This document shows positions 24,601 to 39,600 of a stretch of DNA of 64,000 nt, in pieces (within the stretch, counting starts at the first letter, position 1; every line of letters starts with the position of its first letter). The stretch is from Marisa cornuarietis. Taxonomy: Eukaryota > Mollusca > Gastropoda > Architaenioglossa > Ampullariidae. The notes under the pieces were generated by a model. That model worked only from the letters and a program-made list of their open reading frames with translations, was not told the DNA's origin and searched no databases. The stretch lies in contig SMMW01000576.1 in the NCBI GenBank assembly GCA_004794655.1, positions 3,175,501 through 3,239,500 of the forward strand. The letters run 5' to 3'. The position numbers and the translations under genes are program-made.

Positions 24601-27600
24601 TCTACTAAGCATTTAACAGCCTGTGGTTCATTTTATTTTCCAAGTTTTTTAGATGAATTTCCTCAGAAAGTGGGATAAAAATGATTAAATAAAAATCTAC
24701 CTAGATCAGTGGTTTCTTTTACTGGAACCTTATTTGGCACTACTGGCTGTTTGTCTGATCTTCCAGGCATCATGTTACATTTTGCATACACTTTGTAATA
24801 TTGTTGCATGCTCAAGTTTTGACACAACATAAGGTCTTAGGTTATTAAATTCACAATAGACTTTGAAGCACTTGAGGCATGCTCCTGGTTCATCATGCAC
24901 AGAGTATTGTACACAAGAAGCCTCAAACATTTGGGTAGATAAGTCAGCATTGAGCCACATAGAAATTGTAGAGCTTTTAGTATGAAACAAGTTGCTTATA
25001 GTTGAACAAGCAGCCATTTCTTGAAATTCTTCTTGTGTCAAGCATTGTTACTTTCTGGAAACATCATGCTGCTGAGGGCAAATGTCTCTTAGGAACATGA
25101 ACCAGGCACCTGGTTTCCAGATTCCTTTGTGTTCCACCATTTAATTGTTACTGCATATTAGCGCAGGAAATTCCTGTGCGAGAAGTCTTGCAGGCATATT
25201 CGATATTCCACCTAGAAGGAGATACATGTACAATTTTCGTAAATGCCTTGAAATATATGTTATCTTATACTTTCATGATATTATGTGTTCCATTCTCTAT
25301 TAACGTTTTTCTGTTCTTATACATACATAAGTGTGTGTGTTTTCCACTGATTTGTAGTATTTGGTGTTTTCATACATGTGTGCCAAATACACTGTCATAT
25401 TATTGCCTGCTAATCAACATTGTAAAAAATTATTTGCCTTCCATAATATTGCAGTAGTGTGGGCTGTGTGGCTGCAAGCTTTGCCTTGTCCTGCAATGCA
25501 TGTGCAGCCTGCTGTTTCTATGGTGCCATTTTTAGTAATGTTGACGGGCTTAATCGGGTGGTGTGTAGGGTGAGGGGAGACCGTTGATGTCATGCCAGCA
25601 CACAGGAAATGACCGGAAAAATGGCTTGATTCTCTTTCTTCTTCTTTACTATAACACCCAGGAAAAACAGAGAAAGGGAAAAACCAAAAATAAGGAAAAA
25701 GAAAAACGTTTGCCCTTAAAAACACAAGGAAACTTAATAGCAAAAAGTACATAAAATGCATATTAAAATTAATGAAAATCTCAAGGCGTACCTTGAGTCT
25801 TTCCAGACGCATTCCATTGCATATCAACTGTCCCTCACATAACATGGTTAAACTGCTTCTAAACATAATGAGCTGTGCTACTGTGCCTTGCCTTGCAGTA
25901 ACATTCCCGAATGTGCACAATGTCTCCTATAATACATGTACCTCTAATTTATACATTAAACAACTTCTCCCCCCTTGCATGTGTAGCAACACATGCAGTC
26001 ACATATCCCTGTTAGCACATCTTACAAAATACATCATATTTTAACATCAACATTCCCCTCAAGTATGTCCCAAATAAAGGTTACTCAAAGAAAACATTTT
26101 AAAACAATGGCATTGAACATATAATTTCTACATCTCTCTATCTCTAGCAAATGGATAAGCTAGAGCTTTGTTAAAGATAATTAATCATAGTACCAAGGCC
26201 ACAAAAAAACAGGAGATTTACTTTCATATATGATGAAGAATGGTTAACACACACACACAAATCTTGTGTACATCTTGAGTATCTGAAGGTGACAACTGAT
26301 AACTCTCACTACAGTTATTTATTTTGTGTTTCCTGTTTATCAAGAAAGAAACTCTTGTGTTTTTCCCTGGTGTCATCTAGTTTTGCATTCCCTGATGCTG
26401 AAACTTAATTGATCTTGTCTTACCTGCCCCTGTCCAGGTGTTTGAATCATGGTTCATGGAATAAAAGCTGATTGGTTGATCTCCCTATTAATCTCTCTGT
26501 TAAGACCTCTCTCAGTTAAGACCTGATTTTGGTGGATTTTAGCAAGTTGCAATAGAGAGCTTTTCGTGTAGTAATAATAATAAAAGGGAATTTACATTTC
26601 CCTACTAAATACAAGGCTCAGTGTATTTTTCTAAAGAAAGGCAGATAAGCAAAAAAAATACACATACAAAATGCAATTATTACACATTCACATGCAGTCG
26701 ATGCAGAACAAAACATGTCCACAAATAAAGACACATCAACAGTCATAGATACAAGACAAAATCTTTTATATGAAGGATGCTGGGAAGACCAGCATAAGAA
26801 AGCAACGGACAGTAAAAACGGAAAAAAATTAAGTTTGAGGAAGGACAGAAAACCAAAAAATAAAGAGCAATCAAAGTGCTCAAGCATAACAGGGAGCTTT
26901 GATTTGTAATGTTTTCAGGCTAGATAAAATGATGCAGCTAAAATTAACAAATTATGCCATGCCTATATATAAGAGTAACAGACACCTAAAATCATTTGTG
27001 CCATCTGCAGTCCAGCTGCTTAATCTTAGATGAGCTGTCAGTGGTGTGTGTGCGTGTGTGATGTTGTATGTGTATACTTGATTTCCTTGTAAGTTTTTTT
27101 TATCTATATATATATATATATGATACATATGTTACTTGCCCACTTTTTTTTCTTTTTTCATTTTCCATTCATTGTTGAACTAGAGCACATTCCCATATTC
27201 AAATTGCCCATTGGGACAAATAAAGTTGGTCATTGTCATTGTCATTGTCAAGTAAGATAAGATAATACTTTATTCGTCCCAGAGGGCAATTTGGTGGCAG
27301 CTTGATAAAATTTAACACACAACACACACACACAAAACACACATGGAGCACACACACACCATACAACACACACGCACACACACACATTCGTATGCACCAA
27401 ACAGACTTCCACATTCATGTTTCATTCATTTGCACAGTGACATAAGGCCACAGCATGCTGTCACAACCCCAGGCTAAACGTTATTCTGTTGTAGAAATAT
27501 CTTATATATTGGTAATTATATATGATTTCAGTTAAACCAGCCCCTGTGGACTTTCGTCAGACTGAGATATTAAATAGCACTTGTGCATGACATAAGGCCA

Positions 27601-30600
27601 CAGCATGCTGTCACAACCCCAGGCTAAACGTTATTCTGTTGTAGAAATATCTTATATATTGGTAATTATATATGATTTCAGTTAAACCAGCCCCTGTGGA
27701 CTTTCGTCAGACTGAGATATTAAATAGCACTTGTGCAAAGGTGGTTTGGTGGACCAGCAGATATTACCCTAAGTATCGCCTTACTTGGGATGCCACAAGT
27801 GTAAGTAACAGGGATCCTTGATTTTTAATGTTTCCTAGTTAAATAAAATAAGCTGCAGATCAAACTTCAAAAAGGAAGATAGTAACAAGTGGCCACTGCA
27901 ATAAAGACAACAAAGGTAACAAAGACAGGAAAAAGGAATACGCTGTTCAGAAAAGAACTTCTTTACATCTCTTCTCACATTCATCCAAATTGCTATGGAA
28001 AAAGCATAAAAGTTTCTAAAAGACATTCTCAGAAATAAACGACTGATTGTATAAAGAACTGATTATGGCTATAATGACTTATGCTTTTTATGTTTTTTTG
28101 ATTTTGTCCAACTTTACAAGTCTAAAAGGATGGATATATAGTAATTTTTGTGAGACTTTATTATTGATTTCTGAACTATTGTTATCAAATTAGTCGTAAT
28201 TTTTCTTTTGGCCCATTTGAAAAGGAAATATAGGGGTGTTTAACTGTACTATTATGTGAGAATAATTTGTATAAATAAAACAGTCGTTTTTTTTCTGTAG
28301 AAAGAACACTGCATTCAAGAGAACACTGCATGGGGCTCAACATTACATATCTTTAACTCTTTACTGTATACTTGAAGATTTATAGTACAAAAGCAACATC
28401 TACTGATGCTGGTTGAGCAAAAATTACTGAAATGTAAAGAGTTAAATCTGATGTTAACTGCACAATGTGCATTGTTTGCAAACAATCTTCATTAACAAAT
28501 GTTAACATCAAAGCATATTTTTCTGATATTAAGGTCAATACTTCAGAGGAACAGATCACCATTTGCTCTTTGCACCCATTCCGCAACTACACTTTGAGTG
28601 TCCAAGCTTTACCTCGTTATGGTTTCCCAGGAGTATTGCAAACAGTGACCCTTCATATGCCAGAGGATGGCAAGTGCTTTATAAAATGTCTTCATCATCA
28701 TGAAAAATTGGGAAATGTTCTTTACTGAAAAAAGAAACCAACACATTAAGATAGGTTGACCTTTTGATACATGAGGGGGCCCAAAGAACATGCTTGTTTC
28801 CTAAAATTATGTGCCTTTTTGTGGATAGAAAGGATATACAAATTGGCATGTTACTTAAGCCAGTTTACACTGAAATTGATTGTTAAAAATGTTACAGATT
28901 CAAGTCAGTCTCATATTCCAACATATATAGCCACTTATGTGACAGCCTAAATAATGTTTTCATACTTCTGATGAGGTGTACAGTGTGAACAGTTTATACA
29001 AAGTTCTTTTGTTAGATGTTGGACTTCTACAACCCATGCAATCAAGTGTGTAAACAACAACTGAGTCAGATAAATGTTAGGTTCTTAAATCTTTCCTTCT
29101 TTTCCTGTGTTTAAGAGGGAGAGTTTTACTTTGTTTTAGCTGCATAAAGAAGTCTAATCAAAACTAATGATCAGAACATTTTGATTTTCCAGCACCAAGT
29201 ACAGGTCCAAAGCTGACTGAGGGTGGCTATTATAGAAAACAATGTTCAAGAGGACAAAATCAGTCAGCACAAATTTACATTTATTTTAAGGTAAATGAAT
29301 TTTCAGTTATTTTTATTGCTGTCACTACTGCCATATTGCATAATTATTAACCACCTTAATTATATTCATTATTATCATGATTACTCTCATCTCCATTTGA
29401 GTTTCTGCTATAACAATGCCACTACACTATTGTCATCATGACCTCACCATTACTATTGTAGCGGGAGCGCTATAGGCAGCATGTACTGCTGACTGTACTT
29501 TGTTCCCTCCCCTTTCCACCCCATGCTTGGTTGTGCAAGCGGAGCATTGCGAGGCAGGCAGACAACACAACAGGTGATGTAGCACCCCGCAACTTTAGAT
29601 TAAATAGCAGGAAAAAGTACACACCTGTTACCGAAAGGCGACTGGTCCTGCATGGAAGAGCAGCAAACCCACCCTGAGTAAAAGAAAGGCACCATTTTGC
29701 CGCAGGGTGTTATGGTCCTGCTTGAAAGTGACTCTTGTTACTTATCCCATTCCCTCTAACCCACCCTGAGTATGGGAGAAGTGCCATTTCGCCGCTAGGT
29801 GTTATGGTCCTGGTGGAAAGCACCTCACGTCACTCAAACCCCTCTTTCTCCCGCCCCTGGGAGTTAGGTGTTAAAAGGTTAGGTAGGTTAGTTAGATAAA
29901 AAATAAGTAGTCGTAGGTGTAAATAATGTAAATAAAATTTATGTCTTTGAACTTATTTACCTGTGTGAGCATATCAGTCTGCATGAATGCTAGTGTGATG
30001 TCCTCATCATGTGAAAGATGAACGAGTATCAGTAAAGCGAAAGAAATTGTGTCGTCCATAATTGTCACGCAGCAGAACACACAGAAAGATCCATGAAGCT
30101 GAGCGATACACCAGAGAACACAGTTTTGTTAGGGGAAAAGCAGGGTCTTTTGTGGACTCCAAGGTCGGCTAAGTGCGGGTGTAGTAGATAGAAGGAAAAA
30201 AGAACACAACGCGAGGTAGCACTTTAAATAATGCACCCGACTAATGAGAGCTAGAATTTTTAGCTGAAAATTTTCCTTGGGAACTTCCGTCCTCTTCCCT
30301 GGAACCCTAAAGTGGAACAGACTGATTTGGCATTAGGACCGTAGTGTTAGTGCGAGTGAGGAAGTGCATGGGTCCGCTTTCTATAGTGTCGTCAGTCCAG
30401 CTACACTATAATTCCTACCATTGTCATCATGCCAATTACTCAGTTTAGGGCACTGCATCACTGTTCAATGCTCATCAGCCTCGGACTGCGTCACTCATGT
30501 GATCATCCAGGGTACAGGAAAAGGGGTGCAGGGATTAGAGGACAAAAGCACTGCCAGCACTACTATAGCTGTATGAACAGGCGCTTTTGCTACAATGTAT

Positions 30601-33600
30601 TTGTGCTGTTGTTGGATGGAGCTAACACGTACAGTTCTATTCCCAGCCTGCAATGTTGGTGGGCTGATAGTGGGCCCTACGATGCTTAGTAGTGGGCCCC
30701 ACTAGCAGGCTGGGTTTTTATTTTATTTCTTTACCATCATCAAAAGCTAGGTCTCCAAGTGTTCCATTGACATGCTTGGTTCTCACCCGTCTTTCATTAA
30801 CAACATAGTTCATTTACTGATATGAGTAAGAAATTATAATATCATTTTGTCTCAAAGGCAGGTATCAAAAGATTGGTATCACTTATAAGCACTGTTTGGA
30901 ACTGACGGAGATTTCTCTCTCTTTTGTCTCAGTAACATTTTGTCTTCTCAAAACTTTCTACTTGCAGTCCGTGCCCCCAGAAGATAGAAACAGCGCAACA
31001 CTTAACTACACAGCCAAACTGTATATGGATGATCAGGAGACACAGGAACTTCACTTGGAAGATCCAGAAAGTAACATGCTGACTGTGTCTGTACCCTGTG
31101 GGCAGGGATTTTCTATAACAATGTATGCAACCAACAGAGTTGGTGTCTCACCTCAGGCAAATCTCACTGTACCTGCCAATGACAAAGGTAGAATTTATTT
31201 TACTTTATGCAGACTGATGAGATTGATTGACTTATTATTTGGACACGGCACCACAAGGCCATCACCTTATTTTTGTTTATGGGCTGAACATTTGCATATG
31301 CCAAGCGAGCTACAGATGAGTCAGAATTAAAGCTGGCTTAGACTTTCCAAGTGTGAATTTATGCATGTGCAGTCCTGACATCTGTGTTGACGTCATTGTG
31401 TGCATAGTGATGTTTGTAGGCATGTATCTCAAGAATGGAAGGGGAGATATTCTTGCAGATTTGGGGAATTAATACTTTGCACTGAGCTTTACTCAGTCAT
31501 TAAAAAAAATTGTACCCTACTAGACATCAGTTCTCCAAAAGAAAATTTTCAAAATGACCGCATGCCCAGCCATCAGTCAGCAGCAAATGCCCATTCCCAC
31601 AGGACTCGTCATTTCATGGTATCCAAATTGTGTTAACCTGACTTAAATGCCTGCAGTCATGAAACAGAATGAAGAGGGTATAAGAGTTAGAAACATTAAA
31701 GCCTAAACTTTTGTATGATAGATTACTATTAGAGGACAATTTTAAATGACCTGCAGTGAGCATATCAGAGTTTACATGTTATGACAATGATTTTTAGCTG
31801 TTGCAACACACAGTATTATCTTTCATGATAGGTGACAATATACAAATTTTCATAAACTGTAATGGTAGGGATTTAATGCCACCCAAAACTCTCAAGGATC
31901 ACATGACTGAACTGCTGCCTAATAGTGAGCTTTACACTTCTGTTCGTGTAGTTTTGCATCTTTTTAAGTGGGAGTGGTGAACATTTTGTGATGCTTAACT
32001 GTGAACTTGTTTTGTTTACAAATTGGGTTCACCTGTTGTTGTATGCCCCCAAAATTCTTCTGTACTTATGTAGTAGCATGGGATTGGATTAGGCCCGACA
32101 CATGCACACACACACACACAGAGGCAAACATATACACACTGGGGATGTAACAGTAGCCAATTGTACCTGGCCGCCTGGGTCCCTGTATAGCAATGATTAT
32201 GCACCTGGCACATATGAACCCCTCATGGAAGAGTGTTTAGGGCACCTACACCTCTACATATGCCTGGTATTGGATGACATCATTGGCTTTTTTCAATACA
32301 TTTGATGAACATTTGGAAAGAGGGGAGAGATTGCTGGACAGATTAAGGGATTGTGGATTGAAGCTGATCCCCCCAAGAAATCTACATTTGCATAAGATCA
32401 AATTAAATATTTGGGGCATATTGTGTCAGTGGCTGGTGTAGAGACAGACCCTAAGAGGTGCAAGGTTAGAAATTGGCCAGTGCCGTGAACACCTGAAGAT
32501 GTGTGACAATTTCTGGGATTTGCAGTCTATTATAGACACTTTGTAAAAGGATTTTTGACAATTGCAAGGCTCTAACAGACTTGCTACTGGATGCGCTGAC
32601 AGGTAAAAAGAGGGGAAAAAAAGTGGTAACAATGCAACTGCCAGTAGATCTGGCATGTGAGACTAGAGCACAAGGGAGGAAGAGGCATTTTGGAAATTAA
32701 AGGATTGCCCGTTGTCACCTCCAGTGCTAGCTTTCCCAGACTACACCCAGTCATTCGAGCTTCACACAGACGCTAGCATTCATAGTTTGGGAGCAGTGGT
32801 GTAATAAGTGCAAGAATATCAATAAAGAATGTTTTTTTGTGGTAGCAGAGGGCTGAGCCATTCTGAGCGCAGTTACCTGGCACATAAGCTAGAATTTCTT
32901 ATGCTCATTTGAACTAGTTATCACAGAAAAATTCCATGACTATATGGTCACAGTTTCTTTGTGTTGATCGACAACAACTTCATGACCTACATGCTGACAT
33001 CAGCAAGGTTAGACGCAGCTGGCTCCCCAGTGGCTAGCACCACTGCTTTCCTATGACTTTGATGGGAAGGAGCAATGCAGATGCAGACGCGGATGATACT
33101 GAGCTTCCCGGCTGGGACAAGCTCCTCAGTTTCATCAGAGATCAGTTCTTCTGGCCCTGATGCCAGATGGCATAGGGTGGCATAAACTTGAAGATGTACT
33201 TGCACCCCGTTATTCCCACAGTTACTGTAAACTATTCTTTCATTTATTCAGTATTTCATGTAAATAAATTATTGACATAAAATTTTGAATTATTAATTCA
33301 AACATTTTCTCAAGGTTTCATTATTTCATAAAACTACATAAGTTGCAGGTCTTCACAAGGAGATAGAGGATTTAGATCTTCGTGTGGAAGAATTTAGTGA
33401 ACAAGACATGAACAAAACAGCACGATGGACTTGGAGATCAAATGATACAGTTCTCAAGCAACTACGGCTCTACTACTGTGATGCAAAGACATGCATTGCT
33501 GAAGCTTGCACACAATGGGTAAGGTACATTCATTTTAATGGTGGGATGAACTGATGCAAGTGACAGTGGTAGATTTTTTTGGGATGAACTGATGCAAGTG

Positions 33601-36600
33601 ACAGTGGTAGATTTTTTTGGGATGCTTTTTTCATATCTTTTGGGAAACTTTTCAAACTAAGTCAGAAGAGAGAGAGGAAAATTGAAATGAAGATGAAAAA
33701 TGTCATTGTCATTATATGCAAAAATGAAGGCAGCAAGCTATAATGTATATACTCTCAATTTGTTTCTTTATCTGTTGACAAGACCTTGCTGGAGAGCATT
33801 GATATCAATATTGAGATCCAGAACTATACCTTCAATGCTGGTAAAGCTGACAGATTTGGATTTTCTGCAGCCACATTTAATGGTAGCTGGACAGGCATTG
33901 TTTTTACCAAATGCGTATATTCTACAGATTACAGTCAGTCATGTGAGCCTTTTAATTTTTGTTTCATTTTATTTCATTTTTAAACTTTTATTGTTCTGTA
34001 TATGTTCTTGACAAGTTTTTCAAGTTATGAACGACTTTGGTTTACTATCATTTTTTTTCTTTTTTAACTTGTCTTTCATTCCTTTCATCATGCATTGGGG
34101 CGAGCATGCAGCCCTGCTTGACACCATTTGTGATGGGGATCGAAGGCCTTTGATTCCTCTCCTTTGTCGAGTACTGTGACCATCATCCCTACATGGAGCT
34201 GCCGGACAAATCTAGTGAACTTGGGTGGATACCCAAACTTTTCCATTATTTTCCAGAGGCCATCCCTGCTGATCGTGTCAAAGTCCTTAGTTAGGTCTAT
34301 GAAGGTTGTATAGAGGTCGCTGTGCTGTTCTTGGCACTTTTCCTGAAGCTGGGGGCAGCAAAGATCATGTCTGCAGTGCTGCGCAGATGATGGGAGGGAA
34401 TGGGAAATAGACAAATACTCAAACAAATTAATCATTTGTCAAATAATTACACTTTGATGAAGAATTCCGCCCCATTTCCCCCCACCCAAATGTATGCATA
34501 GTTTCCTTAATACCATGTTGTATGCGTATTTCTTATTGCAGTAAATCTGGATCTGACGGCACCCATATTGGTATCAGAGGAAGGACAAATCAGTGTAACC
34601 TGGCTTCACAAAAGATGCGATTCAACAAGCAGGCTTCTAATACACTATTGGATAGTTAAATGGTGCTTATTGAAGACCTGTAGATGTGAGTTTCCCAATG
34701 TTTATTACACCTTCATTCTGTGAAGCTAGGTTTATGATCACCATCATAGATTTAAGCACTTGATAGCTAACTTTTTATGTATACGTTTTCTCTTTTTTGT
34801 TTTTGGAATGTAGATAGCACAGTTTACACCAGGGATTCCTCAGTAACACATATATTAAGAGATGTTCAGAGTTATGCTGAGTATAGCATAAGCATAGCTG
34901 CTGTCACGTCTCATGGGAACACCAACTACAGCAACCCATCACTTGTTACAGTGATACCATCAGGAAAGACAGGTGAGGTCTTTTCTCTTGTTTTTTGACT
35001 TGAAAATTAGGTGGACACAATATCAGCAACTCAGCAAGTGTTACCATGCACATCCCTGTTACTGAATTATGCATTGTCTGTGACATGCACCTTATTTTAT
35101 TTGGGAAAAACTTAGCTGAAAAAATGGGAATAATAAACTCCACTGTATCAAATTGTTGCTATGATAATGCAATATACACAAGTAAACACAAATTCCAGAG
35201 TATGCTGAGGATGTCTACATTGCCTAACTTCAAGAAAAACTGTTTGGAGAAAGAAGAACCAAAGATTAAACTCTTTGTCATCTTTCTACATAGGATGGAT
35301 TGCATCAGCACTCATAAAATTATTGTATTGAAACTGCCCTTATGCCTTCAACACATCGGTTGCATAAAACTATTTTTGAGCAGGAAAAATGCAGTCGAGT
35401 TCGATTAAGTCAACAGCCAGTGAGCTCATGTAGGCTAACAGAGTGGGATAGGGTCTTAAAGAGCAGATTATTCAGTCAAGGAAGAAGGCTGCACTCAGTC
35501 GTGTTAGATTTTCGGCCGGCTTTCACAGGGTGTGACCGATCCAGCCCCACTTTCACTTTTTGATGTCTTGGCTGACAGGTTTTTGGTTGGCTGTTTCCCA
35601 CAGGTATGCATTGGAGATCTTCTCGGGCCATCTGATGTTGAAAATGTGTCGCAGCATCTGTTGATGAATGTTTGAATCTTGTTGGTGATGGTGTTTGTCA
35701 CATGCCATGTCTCAGACCCATATAGAAGGACAGATTTTACGTTCGTATGAAAAGATGCGACAATGCCTTGATTTTCCAGATGGGTCGCAGGATGTGGAAT
35801 GCTTGCCTGGCTTTATTTATTGGGCTTCTTACATCTTCATCTGCACCTCCATCCTTGGTGACTATGCTGCCTAGGTAGATGAAGCTGTCAGTCTCAGTAA
35901 TACATTCGCCGTGTAGTTGAAGTAGGGCTTCTTGCTTGTTGTTGACCCACATTACCTCTGTCTTCTTGATGTTTATTGTCAGGCCAGTTGTCGCTGCTTC
36001 TTCTGAGAGTCGAGTGAGCTTTGCCTGTGCATGTTGTTGCTTGTGGGACAACAGGCTGATGTCGTCTGCAAAGTCTAGATCCTCAAGTTGCATGGCAAAG
36101 GTCCATTGAATGCCTGTGTTGCTGTTAGAGGTTGTTCTTCTCATGTCCAGTCTATGACGATCAGGAAGATTGTCAGCGAGAGCATGCAACCTTGCCTTAC
36201 TCCAGTCCTCACTGCAAAGGGGTCCGTCAGCTTTCCATTGTGGATCAACTGGCATTTTGAGTCTTTATACAGCTGTTGGATGATGGCAATGAACTTTGGT
36301 GGAAATCCATAGTGTTGCATCAACTTCCAGTTGGTCTCTCTGTCTACGGAGTCAAATGCCTTCTCAAAATCCACAAATGTCATGTAGAGTGGGGACTGCC
36401 ATTTGATGGACTGTTCAATAATGATTCGCAGTGTAGTGATATGGTCTGTGCATGATCTACCCTACAGTCTCTTGTCTAGGGCATTCTTCAGTCTGTCCAG
36501 GATGATTCTGGTCAGCACCTTGCTGGGAATGGACAGTAGCGTAATCCCACGCCATGCAGTTGCTGCACTGGGTCAGGTCACCTTTCTTGAATAGCTTTAC

Positions 36601-39600
36601 CAGATAGCCAAGTTTCCAGTCTGCTGGAACTTGCTCCTGCTTCCAAATTTTCTGCAGCAGGGGGTGTAGCATCTCTGCTGCGGCTGTTGGGTCCGCCTTG
36701 AGTGCCTCTGCAGGAATGCCATATGGGCCTGCTGCCTTACCAGTTTTCAGAGACTTGATAGCTTTGATGATTTCTTACGCGGTTGATGGGTTGGTGTTCA
36801 CCTGGAGTTGCTCGGTGGCTGGGGCAATGTCCAAAATTGTTGCTGGTGGTGGCCGGTTCAGTATTTCTTTAAAATGTTCTGCCCAGCGAGATCTTTGTTC
36901 TTCATCTTCACCAGTAATGACGTTGCCATTTTTATTCTTTACTGGCCTGCATGCATTGATGTTTTTCCTTCCTGACAGAGTTCTTGTAATTTCGTATAGT
37001 CTTTTCATGTTATTTTGCCCAGCTGCTTGTTCTGCCTCTTCTGTCATCCTGTGTGCGAACTGTCTCTTGTTGTCTCTTGCACACTTCTTCACTTCTTGGT
37101 TCATCTCCCAGTACTTTGCTCTGAGCTCTTCTTTTTCCTGCTGGTCTTGACACTGGTTGATCTTCTGCTTCAGCTCATTCTTTTCCTCTATCTTTTTTGC
37201 AGGTCCCTAGGGTCAGCCATTCCTTGTGTTGTTTCTGTTTCTTTCCCAGAACATGTGTGCAGGCAGCCTTCCAGGTCTCCTGTAATCCTGTCCAGTGGTT
37301 GGCCACTGTTTCTTCAAAGATTCCCTCCAGTGCTTCAAACCTGTTTTTGACTTCACAGTTGAACTCTTCTTGCTTCCTGCGGTCTCTAAGAAACTGCACG
37401 TTGAATTTGTGGTGCGGTCTGTCTGATGATTCATGAAAGGACTTCGGTTTTATCTTCAAAGTTGCTACCAGCAGGTGGTGGTCTGAGGCTGCGTCTGTAC
37501 CACGCCTTACCCTGACATCCAGCAGACTTCTAAACTGTTGATTAATAGTGATGTGATCGATCTGGTTTTCTGTATTTCCATCTGGGGAAGTCCAGGTCTT
37601 GTGAATGGTTTTGTGAGGAAAGACTGTGCCTCCGATTACAAGGTCATTGAACAAGCAGAAGTCTGTCTGTGAAGAGCTCACGATTCTCATTGCAGTTGCC
37701 CACACCGTGCTTTCCCATTATGTGTTCTTTGTCCGTGTTGTCACTCCAACTTTGGCATTTATGTCGCCCACGATGATCTTCAGGTCTCGTCTTGGAGTAC
37801 GATCAACCAGCGCTTGTAGGGAGTGGTAAAAGTCCTCCTTCTCTTCTTTTCCTGCGTTGGTAGGTGCATATAGCACTGGATGATGGTGATCTTTCTTCCT
37901 TTGGAGTTGAACCGAGGTGACATGAGTCGTGGGGAAACTGGTTCCCATGCTATTAGTGCCCTTGCAGCCTCCTGTCTCATCAGTACTTGCTACTCCTTGT
38001 GAGTGGTCATGGTCAGGGTCTTCATGTCCAGAGTAGATAATAGTCTCCCCTGATGAGAGTCTGGTCTGACCGCTACCATTCCATCTGGTCTTGCACAGGC
38101 CAAGGAGCTTGATGCCATAACTCTTCATCTCCTGTGCTACCTGAGCTGATTTCCCTCTCTTTTATAGGGTTCTGATGTTTCAGGTCCCTATCCTGGTTTT
38201 TGCCTTGGCCGTGAGAAGCTAGATCGGCGAGCTGACTTCCCAAAGGCTTTCGCCAACACGCGTCATAGGCCCCTCCAAAGAGGGATCTTCCTGTCCAGGC
38301 TGTCATCGTGGTAATGTAGTTATAGTTTCTGTAGCAAGGGTTGTTTTACAGGGTGGGGTTGCTAACCCCACGCCCAACCCTCCTCCTTCATCCGGGCTTG
38401 GGACCGGCAGGTTACCTGGGGGGTTTCCAGGCGGAATTATTTTGTGAAAACACTGAATGCCAATTTGCGATGCAGATTAATTAGTTGCTGCATGATTCCA
38501 TGTGAATCCTTGTAATACTTTTTTTTAAACTTACACTATTTCCAATGTTCTTCAAACTATTTTCTCTGTTACCAACATTCCTGTGCCTTTTCTAATCAAT
38601 TTTGTGTTATTATTCAACATGCATTGATTTATAACTGTATTTTACTTTCATTTAATAGCTAGATTTCTAGAATTTTTTTTTCATTTCTCAAATTCTTTGT
38701 TTTGAGAAATTTTTGTTTACTTTTCATGCAAGTGTTGATATTCTGTTTTTCAGGCCTTAAAATGGAACATGTTGCTGGGATTTCAATAGCAACACTGGTA
38801 GTGGGGGCTCTATTAATTGTTTTGTGGTTTTGCAGGTAATTTTATAAACATTTTATTAAATAACATAAGATAAAACTTCATTTTAAATTTACATTTTTAA
38901 TTGTTACCACAACATAAACTTTATTATAAAACCTGTTGGAAATATCATTATTTATGGCTTAATTGTAACACTGATAGATTATTACCAGGTATTATTTTGT
39001 TTACTATCATCAATGAAGAAAGTTTTATATGCAAGTGCTAAGTTGCAGTGCTAAGATGGAGAGCTGGGGTGGTTTAGGGTACACAGGTGGCAACAGAGTA
39101 AGAGATGTATTGGGTTATTGCCTGTTGGAGTATATTCATCTTGAAAGCTATGTAAAATTCCTTACACAGGCTTCATTATCCCATTTTGTGAAGTTCTAGT
39201 CCTTAACCATGGAATAAATGCAACAGTTATAGGGACTAGACCCTGATGACACCAGAAAATGTTCTATGTTGCACTGAGATTCTATCTGAGTAAGACATGT
39301 TATTGTCAGGCTTAGAATATTCTTGCAGTTAGAAAATGGGTAAGAATGAACTTTTTTATCATGTGATGAACTCTTAATGCTTTCTTTATATTTACCATGT
39401 CAACAAATCTAGTAGAAGTGGATAGCACTATTTCCAGAGAGCTTAACTGTACCCCTTCATCCATATCTCAGAACTCCAGTCAACTATCCAGTCACTATTT
39501 TTTATTTCCCTTAGTATTTGCATACAGAATGCAGTTTATTCAGATATCCTAGGATATTCAAATTCCACACTATACTTGACCTACATTCCAAAGCTGTATC

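Noticed and set aside
25414..25920. 168-codon minus-strand open frame as a functional gene
   Set aside because: Only its C-terminal third carries the SWIM motif; the YqaJ part lies in other, broken frames. It is a relic.
27532..27587. First copy of exon 8 as a separate coding exon
   Set aside because: It has no donor and runs into TGA. Kept only as a splice variant hypothesis.
36698..37436. Plus-strand open frames of 63-150 codons
   Set aside because: They are antisense shadows of the RTE-like LINE, whose minus-strand motifs are clear.
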